Shown one piece after another: positions 1 through 6,648 of a DNA stretch of 10,455 nt. The position numbers were made by a program, and so were the translations under genes. Position 1 is the stretch's first letter; every line of letters begins with the position of its first letter. Source of the stretch: an uncultured Alphaproteobacteria bacterium (lineage in GTDB: Bacteria > Pseudomonadota > Alphaproteobacteria > UBA3830); the NCBI GenBank assembly GCA_905233775.1, contig CAJOEB010000022.1:1-10455 (forward strand), read 5' to 3'. The notes under the pieces were generated by a model, which had not been told where the DNA came from, made no database searches, and saw nothing but the letters and a program-made list of their open reading frames with translations.

Positions 1-10
1 AAGATAATTT

Positions 11-15
11 AGGAG
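11..15 (+). promoter_or_regulatory. Shine-Dalgarno site of ndk
   Basis: AGGAG lies 6 nt before the ATG at 22, which is close to ideal spacing and fixes the ndk start. It is the clearest ribosome binding site in the window; most other genes here have weak or no recognisable sites. Any promoter for ndk lies left of the window. Confidence 0.8.
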
Positions 16-21
16 ATAATT

Positions 22-444
22 ATGTCAATCCAAAAAACACTTTCTTTGATAAAACCTGACGCAGTTGCTAAAAATGTTACCGGAAGCGTTAATGCACGTT
101 TGGAACAGGCTGGATTAAGAATTGTTGCGCAGAAAAGATTTCAATTAACAAAAACGCAAGCCGAAGCTTTTTATAAAGTACATAGTGATAAAGCTTTTTA
201 TGATAGTTTGTGCGAATTTATGTCATCAGGGCCGATTATCGCTCAAGTTTTATGCGGAGAAGATGCAGTTGCTAAGAACAGGGAAGTAATGGGAGCAACC
301 AATCCGGCAAATGCGGAAATTGGGACAATTCGCAGAGATTTCGGAGAAAGTATTGAACATAATGCCGTACATGGTTCTGATAGTATAGAAAATGCAGCTA
401 TAGAAATTGCGTTTTTCTTCAGTGGACTTGAAATAATGGAGTAG
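22..444 (+). CDS. ndk: Nucleoside diphosphate kinase
   Basis: Transfers the gamma-phosphate of ATP to nucleoside diphosphates through a phosphohistidine intermediate, keeping NTP and dNTP pools balanced in the cytosol. The protein is 140 residues, the usual family length, and full-length. Visible signatures are the N-terminal SLIKPDAV strand with the conserved Lys (K11), the [17 protein letters not shown] nucleotide-binding stretch (residues 91-107), and the catalytic motif HNAVHGSDS with active-site His117. No key residue is missing. The start has a strong AGGAG site. The stop TAG is followed at once by an in-frame TAA, inside a 13-bp tandem duplication. The next gene begins 29 nt downstream on the same strand, so ndk may lead the following cluster, although its 5' side is cut off by the window edge. 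Confidence 0.97.
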   Translation: MSIQKTLSLIKPDAVAKNVTGSVNARLEQAGLRIVAQKRFQLTKTQAEAFYKVHSDKAFYDSLCEFMSSGPIIAQVLCGEDAVAKNREVMGATNPANAEIGTIRRDFGESIEHNAVHGSDSIENAAIEIAFFFSGLEIME

Positions 445-474
445 TAAATAGGAGTAGTAAATACTAGAGTAGTA
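438..474 (+). repeat. 13-bp perfect tandem duplication with degenerate third copy
   Basis: GGAGTAGTAAATA occurs at 438-450 and again, without any gap, at 451-463. A degraded third unit, AGAGTAGTA, follows at 466-474. The first copy contains the last codon and stop of ndk. The later copies fill the leader of the next gene and carry GGAG and AGAG, which are Shine-Dalgarno-like. AGAG (466-469) sits only 4 nt before the ATG at 474 and GGAG (451-454) sits 19 nt before it, so neither is ideally placed. Confidence 0.85.
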
Positions 475-1076
475 TGATTAATCGTTTTTCTGTATTTCAT
501 CAATTAGTTTTTGTATTTTTTGTATTTTTTTCGCTGGTAATTAATGTTGGTTATTTGTCTGCTAATGAAGATAAAATTTTGGCAGCAGATAGCATCCAAG
601 TAAAACAACAAAGCCAAAATTCGTTGATCGCAAAAGAAAAAGCGTTAGCTATTGCTCTGAAAAAATCATTTATGGAATTATTAAAAGATAGAGTAGGTGT
701 TTCAAATAAAGATAATGCATCTGTTTCATCTATTATTCCGGAAAAAGAAATTAATGATTGTGTTTATGATTATTCCATAGAAAATGAAAAACATTCTGCT
801 TCAACATATATATGCGAGGTCTCATATCGGTTTGATGAACGAAAAATTTTACAATTGTTGGATAAATATGGGATAGCTCACGAATTAAAAATTCAAGATG
901 AAACAAAATCATCGTTTTTTAGAGTTTCCGTTTATACTACTGACTATATAAAAGTTTTATCAAATATTGATTATTGTGTTATTGAAAAATTTTCTCCGCA
1001 AATTGTTATTCTCAGGATTAAAAATTGTACACCGGAAGAGTTTAGAAAATTTGGCATAAGGTATGCTCAATTGTGA
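474..1076 (+). CDS. Secreted DUF2066-like protein, compact form
   Basis: Probable exported protein of unknown function. Residues 1-30 form a signal peptide (basic start, then a Phe/Val-rich core, then YLSANE). The middle resembles the N-terminal part of alphaproteobacterial DUF2066 proteins: an AKEKALAIALKKSFMELLK helix followed by a strand ending YRFDERKILQLLDKYGI (about residues 53-135). The last 50 residues (FFRVSVYTTDY... to FRKFGIRYAQL) resemble the C-terminal beta-rich unit of the same family. As I recall, relatives are clearly longer, so a central segment seems to be missing; this is from memory, not an alignment. The family is usually found, as here, directly before a CDP-alcohol phosphatidyltransferase and a PerM-type protein. 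The stop overlaps the next start by 14 nt. A frameshifted pseudogene is unlikely because the frame is open throughout and both ends look conserved. Confidence 0.7.
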   Translation: MINRFSVFHQLVFVFFVFFSLVINVGYLSANEDKILAADSIQVKQQSQNSLIAKEKALAIALKKSFMELLKDRVGVSNKDNASVSSIIPEKEINDCVYDYSIENEKHSASTYICEVSYRFDERKILQLLDKYGIAHELKIQDETKSSFFRVSVYTTDYIKVLSNIDYCVIEKFSPQIVILRIKNCTPEEFRKFGIRYAQL

Positions 1077-1638
1077 TTTAATCAAAGCCATAATTCCAAA
1101 TAGTATTTCGCTTGCTCGAATTTTTTTGAGTATATTTTTCGTAATTTGTGTGTTTCATAATTTAATTTGTGTTTCTTTTGTAATTTTTATGATTGCAGCT
1201 ATTTCAGATTTTTTAGACGGTTATCTGGCTCGTCGATGGAAAGTCGAATCTTATATTGGTAGTATGCTTGATCCTTTAGCGGATAAGTGTTTAATGATTT
1301 CATCATATCTTGTGCTAACTTATCAGAATTTCATACCAATATATCTGACCGTTGTGGTTATTTTCAGAGATATCGCTATTTTATTCGTCGTAGTGCTATG
1401 TAAAATTTATGAAATACCTTTAAAAATCGAACCGATATATTCAAGTAAAGTAAATACGACTATCCAATTGTTATACATAATTTTAGTTTTGGCTTGTCGC
1501 TGTTCCATGATCGATGTACCATCAATAATATTATGCGGATGTGCGCTTGTTGTGATGGCATCAACAGCTTATTCCGCTGTAGAGTACGCAAGAAAATATT
1601 ATTGGATAAAAAATGCAATACACTCGCATAAACAATAA
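1063..1638 (+). CDS. CDP-alcohol phosphatidyltransferase family protein
   Basis: Integral membrane enzyme that exchanges CMP of a CDP-alcohol (usually CDP-diacylglycerol) for an alcohol such as glycerol-3-phosphate. The full signature D-x2-DG-x2-AR-x8-G-x3-D-x3-D is intact at residues 49-74, with metal-binding/catalytic Asp49, Asp52, Asp70 and Asp74. About five or six hydrophobic segments follow in a 191-residue protein, a normal size. The N terminus IPNSISLARI matches the PN-x-ISLxR start of the family, supporting the ATG at 1063, although no well-spaced ribosome site precedes it. Overlap with the upstream stop suggests translational coupling. The closest named member is PgsA (phosphatidylglycerophosphate synthase). 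In alphaproteobacteria this locus often carries a second family member of unproven substrate, so I leave the symbol blank. It overlaps the next gene by 26 nt. Confidence 0.9.
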   Translation: MLNCDLIKAIIPNSISLARIFLSIFFVICVFHNLICVSFVIFMIAAISDFLDGYLARRWKVESYIGSMLDPLADKCLMISSYLVLTYQNFIPIYLTVVVIFRDIAILFVVVLCKIYEIPLKIEPIYSSKVNTTIQLLYIILVLACRCSMIDVPSIILCGCALVVMASTAYSAVEYARKYYWIKNAIHSHKQ

Positions 1639-2668
1639 ATTCATTTTTTGGACATGCATTTTAGTATGTGTGTTGATATTTTTCTCGCTGTTTTCTGATA
1701 TATGTTTTCCTTTCGTTGTTGGTTTTATTTTCGCGTATGTTTTCGCTCCGTTCGTAGATTATTTTTCAAAATACAAATATATAAGTCGATCGTTTTTAAG
1801 TTTTCTGCTTACTGCTGGTGTTGTATCGCTTTTTGTTCTAGGAGCATTGGAGATCATACCAAGACTCAGAGATTATTTGATATTTCTGCATGGAAAAATA
1901 CCGGAGTATTACTCTATATTTGTATCGTTTATAAATGATGCTTTTTCGTTTGTTAGTATAAGTAAGAGCGATATTGCCAGCGTTCAAACGGAACTGCAAA
2001 AATTTATGGATCAGAAAGTTTATGTATTGGCATCGATAGTCGAGGGAGTTGCATCAAAAACTCGAGAGATCACGAAATTTTTTTCATTTCTTATAATAAT
2101 GCCTTTATCTCTTTTTTATTTTCTCAGAGACTGGCGTGGAATGGCTGATTTTATTTACGAATGTGTACCTATACAACAACGTCGAACATTTTCGGAAGTA
2201 TCTGTTATAATAAGAAAAACTATAAGAAGTCTGATGTATTGGCAGTTTTATATAGTGTTTACATTATTTGCGTATTATGCCGTGACTTTGCGATTAGTTG
2301 GAGTAGAACACAATATATATTTAGCACTTATGTCAGGTTTGTTTTCATTTATTCCATTTATAGGATGTGTGTTCTCATGTTTTCTCGTAATTTTTATATC
2401 AATTCCAATTCTTACATTAACTAAATTCTATTTTATATTAGCTATATATTTTGTCGGTCAGTTTGTAGAAGGATATATTTTGTATCCTCATTTTGTAGGG
2501 AAAAAAACGGGTTTACATCCTTTATGGATTCTCTTTTCGTTTTTTGCGGGAATAGAGTTAAAAGGTATAATCGGTGTACTTATTGCTATTCCTATGGCGG
2601 CAGTAATACGCAGTTTGGGGGTATATATGATACGCAGATTTAAGGCTACTCAGGCATACAAATATTGA
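1613..2668 (+). CDS. AI-2E/PerM family membrane protein
   Basis: Predicted multi-pass inner-membrane protein of the AI-2E transporter (PerM/UPF0118) superfamily; substrates vary between members and cannot be read from sequence. At 351 residues it is normal for the family. Architecture: two hydrophobic helices at about 12-45, one at 62-82, a soluble middle section (about 85-150) with an amphipathic segment, then helices from about 152 to the end. Diagnostic motifs are SGLFSFIPFIG (about 244-254) and the C-terminal block GLHPLWILFSFFAGIELKG followed by IGVLIAIPMAAVI. The ATG at 1613 lies inside the end of the preceding gene, with GGAT 5 nt upstream, so translation is probably coupled. It is the last gene of the tightly overlapping trio; a 72-bp AT-rich gap separates it from the hdaA-like gene. 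The TM count is estimated by eye. Confidence 0.9.
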   Translation: MQYTRINNKFIFWTCILVCVLIFFSLFSDICFPFVVGFIFAYVFAPFVDYFSKYKYISRSFLSFLLTAGVVSLFVLGALEIIPRLRDYLIFLHGKIPEYYSIFVSFINDAFSFVSISKSDIASVQTELQKFMDQKVYVLASIVEGVASKTREITKFFSFLIIMPLSLFYFLRDWRGMADFIYECVPIQQRRTFSEVSVIIRKTIRSLMYWQFYIVFTLFAYYAVTLRLVGVEHNIYLALMSGLFSFIPFIGCVFSCFLVIFISIPILTLTKFYFILAIYFVGQFVEGYILYPHFVGKKTGLHPLWILFSFFAGIELKGIIGVLIAIPMAAVIRSLGVYMIRRFKATQAYKY

Positions 2669-2678
2669 TGCATATTAA

Positions 2679-2706
2679 TTGATACATATTATTTTACATA
2701 TATTAT
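2679..2706 (+). promoter_or_regulatory. Possible sigma70-like promoter for the hdaA-like gene
   Basis: TTGATA (2679-2684) and TATTAT (2701-2706) are separated by 16 nt, ahead of the ATG at 2741. This would give a leader of roughly 30 nt. The 2669-2740 gap is almost entirely A/T, so such matches arise easily by chance, and readthrough from the upstream genes is equally possible. The gap also holds a near-duplicate pair, ATATGGATAAAT (2705-2716) and ATATAGATAAAT (2721-2732). Confidence 0.3.
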
Positions 2707-2740
2707 ATGGATAAATTATTATATAGATAAATATCTCGTT

Positions 2741-3409
2741 ATGGCGCAGGAAGTTTTTAATTTTCATCAAATAGAAAGTCTAGATTGGAACGATTTTATA
2801 GAAAGTGAAGAAAATCGTGAAGCGGTGGCATGTTTATCATGTTGGCCTAAATCGTGGAGCAGCAATGGTATTGTTATATATGGAGCACCGAAAGTCGGAA
2901 AAACACATATTGCAAGTTTATGGGCACAGGCGGCGAATGCTATTTATGTACTAAGATCTGCATTTAATGAAAATCCGCGAGTGTTATTTGAAGCTAACTG
3001 CAATTTTGTAATCGACAACTTTGATGCGTTTGTAAAAATTGATCGTTGGATGTTTGATTTTTTTAATATATGCAGAGAAAAAGGTCGCTATTTTTTATTA
3101 ATTTCCAGAACTCCTCCATCATTATGGAACATTGATTTAAAAGATTTAAAATCAAGAATACAAACTCTTTCTGTTATTAACATAAAAACTCCCGGTGATG
3201 ATTTATTGATGAAAATCGCGAAAAAAATTTCGAAAGATTTCGGAATAACCATTTCAGATGAAGTTTTAAACTATATTATGAATTATGTAACCAGGGATGT
3301 TTCAACATTATCTGAAACTATCAAAACTTTAGATAGACTTGCAATGCAAAAACAAAAATCTATTACTATTCCATTTGTTAGAAATTACATTTTTTCAAAA
3401 CAAGAGTAA
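2741..3409 (+). CDS. hdaA: HdaA-like DnaA-related AAA+ replication regulator
   Basis: Homologue of the DnaA AAA+ domain without a DNA-binding domain. Hda/HdaA proteins bind the DNA-loaded beta clamp and promote ATP hydrolysis by DnaA, preventing re-initiation. In this 222-residue protein, Walker A is GAPKVGKT (48-55), Walker B is NFVIDN (88-93, with Asn where many AAA+ proteins have Asp/Glu), and DLKSRI with Arg139 is in the position of the DnaA box VII arginine. The C-terminal lid (TLSETIKTLDRLAMQKQKSITIPFVRNYIF) matches the Hda lid. The first residues contain QEVFNF (3-8), which could be a diverged clamp-binding hexapeptide. The DFIES-x-ENREAV stretch before the P-loop also matches HdaA. 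The neighbouring PerM-type gene is the usual alphaproteobacterial context. No ribosome binding site is evident. A DnaC-type loader is less likely. Confidence 0.85.
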   Translation: MAQEVFNFHQIESLDWNDFIESEENREAVACLSCWPKSWSSNGIVIYGAPKVGKTHIASLWAQAANAIYVLRSAFNENPRVLFEANCNFVIDNFDAFVKIDRWMFDFFNICREKGRYFLLISRTPPSLWNIDLKDLKSRIQTLSVINIKTPGDDLLMKIAKKISKDFGITISDEVLNYIMNYVTRDVSTLSETIKTLDRLAMQKQKSITIPFVRNYIFSKQE

Positions 3410-3416
3410 TATTATC

Positions 3417-3446
3417 TTACGAATATATGTAGTTCACGAATATAAA
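3417..3446 (+). promoter_or_regulatory. Weak promoter candidate for the M48 protease gene
   Basis: TATAAA (3441-3446) is a fair -10 hexamer. Eighteen nt upstream is TTACGA (3417-3422), a poor -35. A transcript starting near 3453 would have a leader of about 24 nt carrying the AAAAGG site at 3465. In a gap this A/T-rich the call is tentative. Confidence 0.25.
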
Positions 3447-3449
3447 TAG
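3417..3449 (+). repeat. Imperfect tandem repeat in the hdaA-M48 gap
   Basis: TTACGAATATATGTAG (3417-3432) is followed directly by TTCACGAATATAAATAG (3433-3449). The two share ACGAATATA exactly and differ by a one-base insertion and two substitutions. The repeat lies in the 67-bp gap between the hdaA-like and M48 genes, just before the M48 ribosome site. It may be a slippage product or, less likely, a pair of binding sites. Confidence 0.6.
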
Positions 3450-3464
3450 ATATCTTAAATTAAC

Positions 3465-3470
3465 AAAAGG
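3465..3470 (+). promoter_or_regulatory. Ribosome binding site selecting a GTG start
   Basis: AAAAGG ends 6 nt before the GTG at 3477. This supports GTG rather than the in-frame ATG at 3507 as the start of the M48 protease. The GTG start also supplies the basic N-terminal residues of the signal peptide. Confidence 0.6.
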
Positions 3471-3476
3471 CGATTA

Positions 3477-4811
3477 GTGTATATTTTTAAAATCTGCAGA
3501 ATTTTTATGATCTTATTTTGCTTATGTAGTGTTTTTCATGAAAATGCTACAGCAGAAAGAAGTATGACTATATTTCGTGATGCGGAGACCGAAGAAATTT
3601 TAACTGAAATCACGCAAAAAATATTTGAAATCGCAGGTTTACGCAAAAAGAGTGTAAAAATGTACGTGATTATATCAGATTCCATAAATGCATTTACAAC
3701 AGGTAACGGATATGTATTTGTTACAACAGGATTATTGCTGAAATTTAACAAAAATCCGCTGCACTTAATCGCTGTTTTAAGCCATGAAACAGGACATCTT
3801 GCCGGTGGACATATCGATAGAATGATCAATAGAATTCAAAACAGTAGTTCGAATTTTTTAGTCGCTATGCTTGCCGGAATGGTTGGCGGATTGGTAACAG
3901 GTTCAGAAGAAGCAGTAGCGGTTTTGTTGGGATATGCGATGACTGATGAACGTTTATTCTTGCAATTTTCAAGAGAACAGGAACTGGCAGCAGACTCTCT
4001 TGGAGCATCGTATATGGAAAAAATGGGATATGATATTCAGCCAATGATAGAAGTATTTGAAGCTTTTGAACGTATGGAGATCATTGGTGGTAGTGCAAGT
4101 CTTCCTGTATATGTTCGAACACATCCGAAATCTGCAGATAGAATTACTGCTCTTTTAAAACGCAAAAAAACAGATAAAAAACTAGGTTTATGTGATCAGA
4201 AATTAATTGATAAATACAGAAGAATTACGGGTAAACTACAATCCTACATAAGAACTAATAAATTATTTGAAGAAACTCCGCAAGAAGATTATCCGAAGGC
4301 GATATTTTTACATCAAAACGGAAAATCAACAGAAGCAATTACTATTTTAAAGAAACTCGTGAAGACTAATCCAAAAGACATATATTATAAAGAAACACTT
4401 GCTCAAATACTTACTGAAGCAGGTAATCCATCAGAAGCAATTAAATATTATAAACAAATATATAGTGAACGTTCTCATGTGTTAGTGAAAATTGATTATG
4501 CAAAAGCACTTGTGCAAGCAAAACAACCCGATGCTGCGATAAAAATTCTGGAAGCTGCAAAATATGAAGATCATCTTAATTCGGAAATTTTCAGATTATT
4601 AGCTAATGCTTACGGACAGAAAGGACGTAAAGGATTATCTTTTCTTATGCTTGCGCAAGAACAAATGTTACTGCAAAATTACCAAATGGCGTATGATTTG
4701 TTAAAGAATAGCATTGATCTGATGAATGAAAAAACGGAAGGATCATATATCAAGAAAGCGAAATATTTCAAACAATTGCTTGAACGAGATAAAATAGTAA
4801 ATAGAGAATAA
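3477..4811 (+). CDS. Secreted M48 family zinc metalloprotease with TPR-like C-terminal half (BepA/YfgC type)
   Basis: Predicted periplasmic zinc protease/chaperone. E. coli BepA, the best-known relative, helps assemble or degrade outer-membrane proteins such as LptD; that role here is inferred. Residues 1-26 look like a signal peptide with an A-x-A cleavage site (ATA before ERS). The catalytic domain has HETGH (His103, Glu104, His107) and the third zinc ligand Glu169 in EQELAAD, plus the RTHP motif (His216) that contributes to the active site of this family. A Gly-rich segment, MLAGMVGGLVTG, lies at about 131-142. Residues about 270-435 are helical pairs with TPR-like spacing (for example NPSEAIKYYKQIY, QPDAAIKILEAAKY). 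The length of 444 residues is close to BepA-type proteins. The GTG start has AAAAGG 6 nt upstream. The gene faces msbA tail to tail. Confidence 0.93.
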   Translation: MYIFKICRIFMILFCLCSVFHENATAERSMTIFRDAETEEILTEITQKIFEIAGLRKKSVKMYVIISDSINAFTTGNGYVFVTTGLLLKFNKNPLHLIAVLSHETGHLAGGHIDRMINRIQNSSSNFLVAMLAGMVGGLVTGSEEAVAVLLGYAMTDERLFLQFSREQELAADSLGASYMEKMGYDIQPMIEVFEAFERMEIIGGSASLPVYVRTHPKSADRITALLKRKKTDKKLGLCDQKLIDKYRRITGKLQSYIRTNKLFEETPQEDYPKAIFLHQNGKSTEAITILKKLVKTNPKDIYYKETLAQILTEAGNPSEAIKYYKQIYSERSHVLVKIDYAKALVQAKQPDAAIKILEAAKYEDHLNSEIFRLLANAYGQKGRKGLSFLMLAQEQMLLQNYQMAYDLLKNSIDLMNEKTEGSYIKKAKYFKQLLERDKIVNRE

Positions 4812-4817
4812 ATTTTT

Positions 4818-4848
4818 TTGAATGAAGTTTTTTCAATTCAATTGATTT
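4818..4848 (+). terminator. Weak intrinsic terminator candidate after the M48 gene
   Basis: TTGAATGAA (4818-4826) can pair with TTC (4832-4834) and ATTCAA (4836-4841), giving nine base pairs with a one-base bulge (A4835) and a GTTTT loop. A T-rich run (TTGATTTTTATT) follows on the + strand. The stem has only two G-C pairs, so it would be weak. It fills the 37-bp gap between the convergent M48 and msbA genes. It does not read well as a terminator for the - strand, because the bases that would follow the hairpin there are A-rich, not U-rich. Confidence 0.35.
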
Positions 4849-6618
4849 TTATTCAGGTTTTGAAAGTCCTGAATTGTACAAATTATAATACGCTCCTTTT
4901 TTCTTCATTAATTCGCTATGATTTCCGATCTCAACAATATGCCCATGATCAACTACGACGATTTTATCAGCGTTTCTGATAGTAGTTAGACGGTGAGCAA
5001 TAACGAGTACAGTTCGATCTTTCATAAGGTTGTTTATAGCTCTTTGAACAACTGCCTCAGATTTATTATCAAGAGCGGAAGTAGCTTCGTCCAAAATTAC
5101 GATAGGAGCATTTTTCAAAAATGCACGAGCAATGGCTACTCGTTGTTTCTGTCCTCCTGAAAGCAGAACGCCGCGTTCTCCGATTTTTGTATCGAGACCT
5201 TTATCTAATGAAGCAACAAATTCATCTAAACATGCAGAACGAACTGCCAAATCAATCTGATCTTGGGTAGCATTTGCATTTCCCAAAATAATATTATCTC
5301 TTATTGTCCCGTCAAATAAGAAGTTATCTTGAAAAACTATCGCTATTTTATCACGTAAGGAATCGAGTTCTAATTTTGTAATATCTATGCCATCTATGAG
5401 GATTTTTCCGGATTTTGCTTCATAAAATCTTGGTAACAGATTTACCATAGTTGTTTTTCCGCCTCCGGAGTTTCCGACAAATGCAACAGTTTCACCAACT
5501 TTTATGTCTAAATTAATTTTTGATAATACAGGATGTTTTTTTTGATATTCAAAACAGATATTTTTATATTTTATTCCTTTCTTTATGACATCTAATTTTA
5601 TCGCATTAGGATCGTTTTTTATTTTTGGCTCAACTTTTAACAGTTCAAAAACTCTTTCCATCGCCATCATAGCCAATTGCATAGCATTATAATCATTGCC
5701 TATGGATTTTATCGGTTGATATAGAAGTAACAGAGCTGTAATAAATGAAACAAATCCTCCAGGCGTAAGATCTCCATTAAAAATAAGATAACTTCCCATC
5801 CATATTATTACAGCAATACCTATTGAAATAATGAAATGCATCATCGGGGATAAAATACCTGTGCGCTGAACCATTTTCATGCCAAGAGAAAAAACGGTTC
5901 CAAGAGCATCGTTAAATTTTCCCGTTAAATAGTCGTATAAATTATATGAAGATATTATGCGATTGCCGCTAAAAGCTTCTATGAAAAATGTGATAACTCC
6001 GGCACTGGTAGAAACTGTTTTAGACATTATATCATCTATTTTTTTGCGAATAGTTGTTAATGGATAAAGTGCAACAAGAAGTACAATAATCGCAACAATC
6101 GCGAGTTTCCATGAATTTATGAACAGTACGACTATTAATGAAAGAGATGAGAAAATTCTGGTGGTAAACAATTTCAAATTATTCAGAAGACCACTGCAAG
6201 CACTGTCTACATCGTTATTAAATCTAAACTGAATAGTACCTGATGTATTTTTATCAAAAAACGCAGCTTCATACCGAACTAATTTTTTGAATAAATCCAT
6301 TTTTATGCTATTGCTTATCTTTAAACCGACCCATGAATTTAAATAAGCAGTAGAATAATTTAATGCGCTTTGAACAAAACTGAATGCTATTATTAAAATA
6401 GGAATGTACCAATTGGATGCAAGATTTTTTTCTATCATAACGACATCCATATATGGTTTTAGCGTCCAAGCAATAATGGCATCCATCGTACCTACAGGAA
6501 ATGTAACAAGCACAGCAAGAAGTGATCGTACCCAAATTGGTTTTACGTACTTATACATTTGCTTATAGTTTCGAACTACATAGAGATTTTCGATTTTTTC
6601 TTTTATTTTCTTGAACAT
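4849..6618 (-). CDS. msbA: MsbA-type lipid ABC exporter (fused membrane and ATPase domains)
   Basis: Homodimeric inner-membrane ABC transporter of the MsbA group, which flips lipid A-core or phospholipid; the exact substrate is inferred. From the ATG at 6618 the protein has 589 residues, normal for a half-transporter. The membrane domain spans about 30-310 with six helices and the coupling segment RYEAAFFDKNTSGTIQFRF. The ATPase domain has Walker A GNSGGGKT (382-389), the Q-loop at Gln430, signature LSGGQ (486-490), Walker B IVILDE with Glu511, and H-loop His542, all intact. A longer reading from TTG at 6645 adds nine residues (MKVHLHRKK) and would bring the start to 3 nt from the upstream stop. 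Neither start has a convincing ribosome site; I prefer ATG, whose MFKKIKEKI beginning is natural. It is the last gene of the nfu-bax-msbA unit. Confidence 0.93.
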   Translation of the reverse strand: MFKKIKEKIENLYVVRNYKQMYKYVKPIWVRSLLAVLVTFPVGTMDAIIAWTLKPYMDVVMIEKNLASNWYIPILIIAFSFVQSALNYSTAYLNSWVGLKISNSIKMDLFKKLVRYEAAFFDKNTSGTIQFRFNNDVDSACSGLLNNLKLFTTRIFSSLSLIVVLFINSWKLAIVAIIVLLVALYPLTTIRKKIDDIMSKTVSTSAGVITFFIEAFSGNRIISSYNLYDYLTGKFNDALGTVFSLGMKMVQRTGILSPMMHFIISIGIAVIIWMGSYLIFNGDLTPGGFVSFITALLLLYQPIKSIGNDYNAMQLAMMAMERVFELLKVEPKIKNDPNAIKLDVIKKGIKYKNICFEYQKKHPVLSKINLDIKVGETVAFVGNSGGGKTTMVNLLPRFYEAKSGKILIDGIDITKLELDSLRDKIAIVFQDNFLFDGTIRDNIILGNANATQDQIDLAVRSACLDEFVASLDKGLDTKIGERGVLLSGGQKQRVAIARAFLKNAPIVILDEATSALDNKSEAVVQRAINNLMKDRTVLVIAHRLTTIRNADKIVVVDHGHIVEIGNHSELMKKKGAYYNLYNSGLSKPE

Positions 6619-6648
6619 TTTTTTTCTATGTAGATGAACTTTCAATAA

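Noticed and set aside
243..503. - strand open frame of 86 codons over the end of ndk
   Set aside because: It covers the NDK active-site region in antisense, with no start signal.
474..1076. DUF2066-like gene as a frameshifted pseudogene
   Set aside because: The frame is uninterrupted, has an intact signal peptide, and both ends keep family-like sequence; a compact functional gene is the simpler reading.
1142..1175. TAATTTGTGTGTTTC and TAATTTGTGTTTC near-repeat
   Set aside because: It lies in a membrane helix of the CDP-alcohol transferase where T-rich codons for Phe, Val and Ile recur; not clearly a duplication.
2161..2424. Open frame of 87 codons, Cys/Tyr/Ile-rich
   Set aside because: It lies wholly inside the PerM-type gene in another frame, has odd composition and no ribosome site, and the host gene shows clear family motifs.
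3448..3455. AGATATCT palindrome upstream of the M48 gene
   Set aside because: Eight bases of A/T-rich palindrome are expected by chance here, and no second copy was seen in the other gaps.
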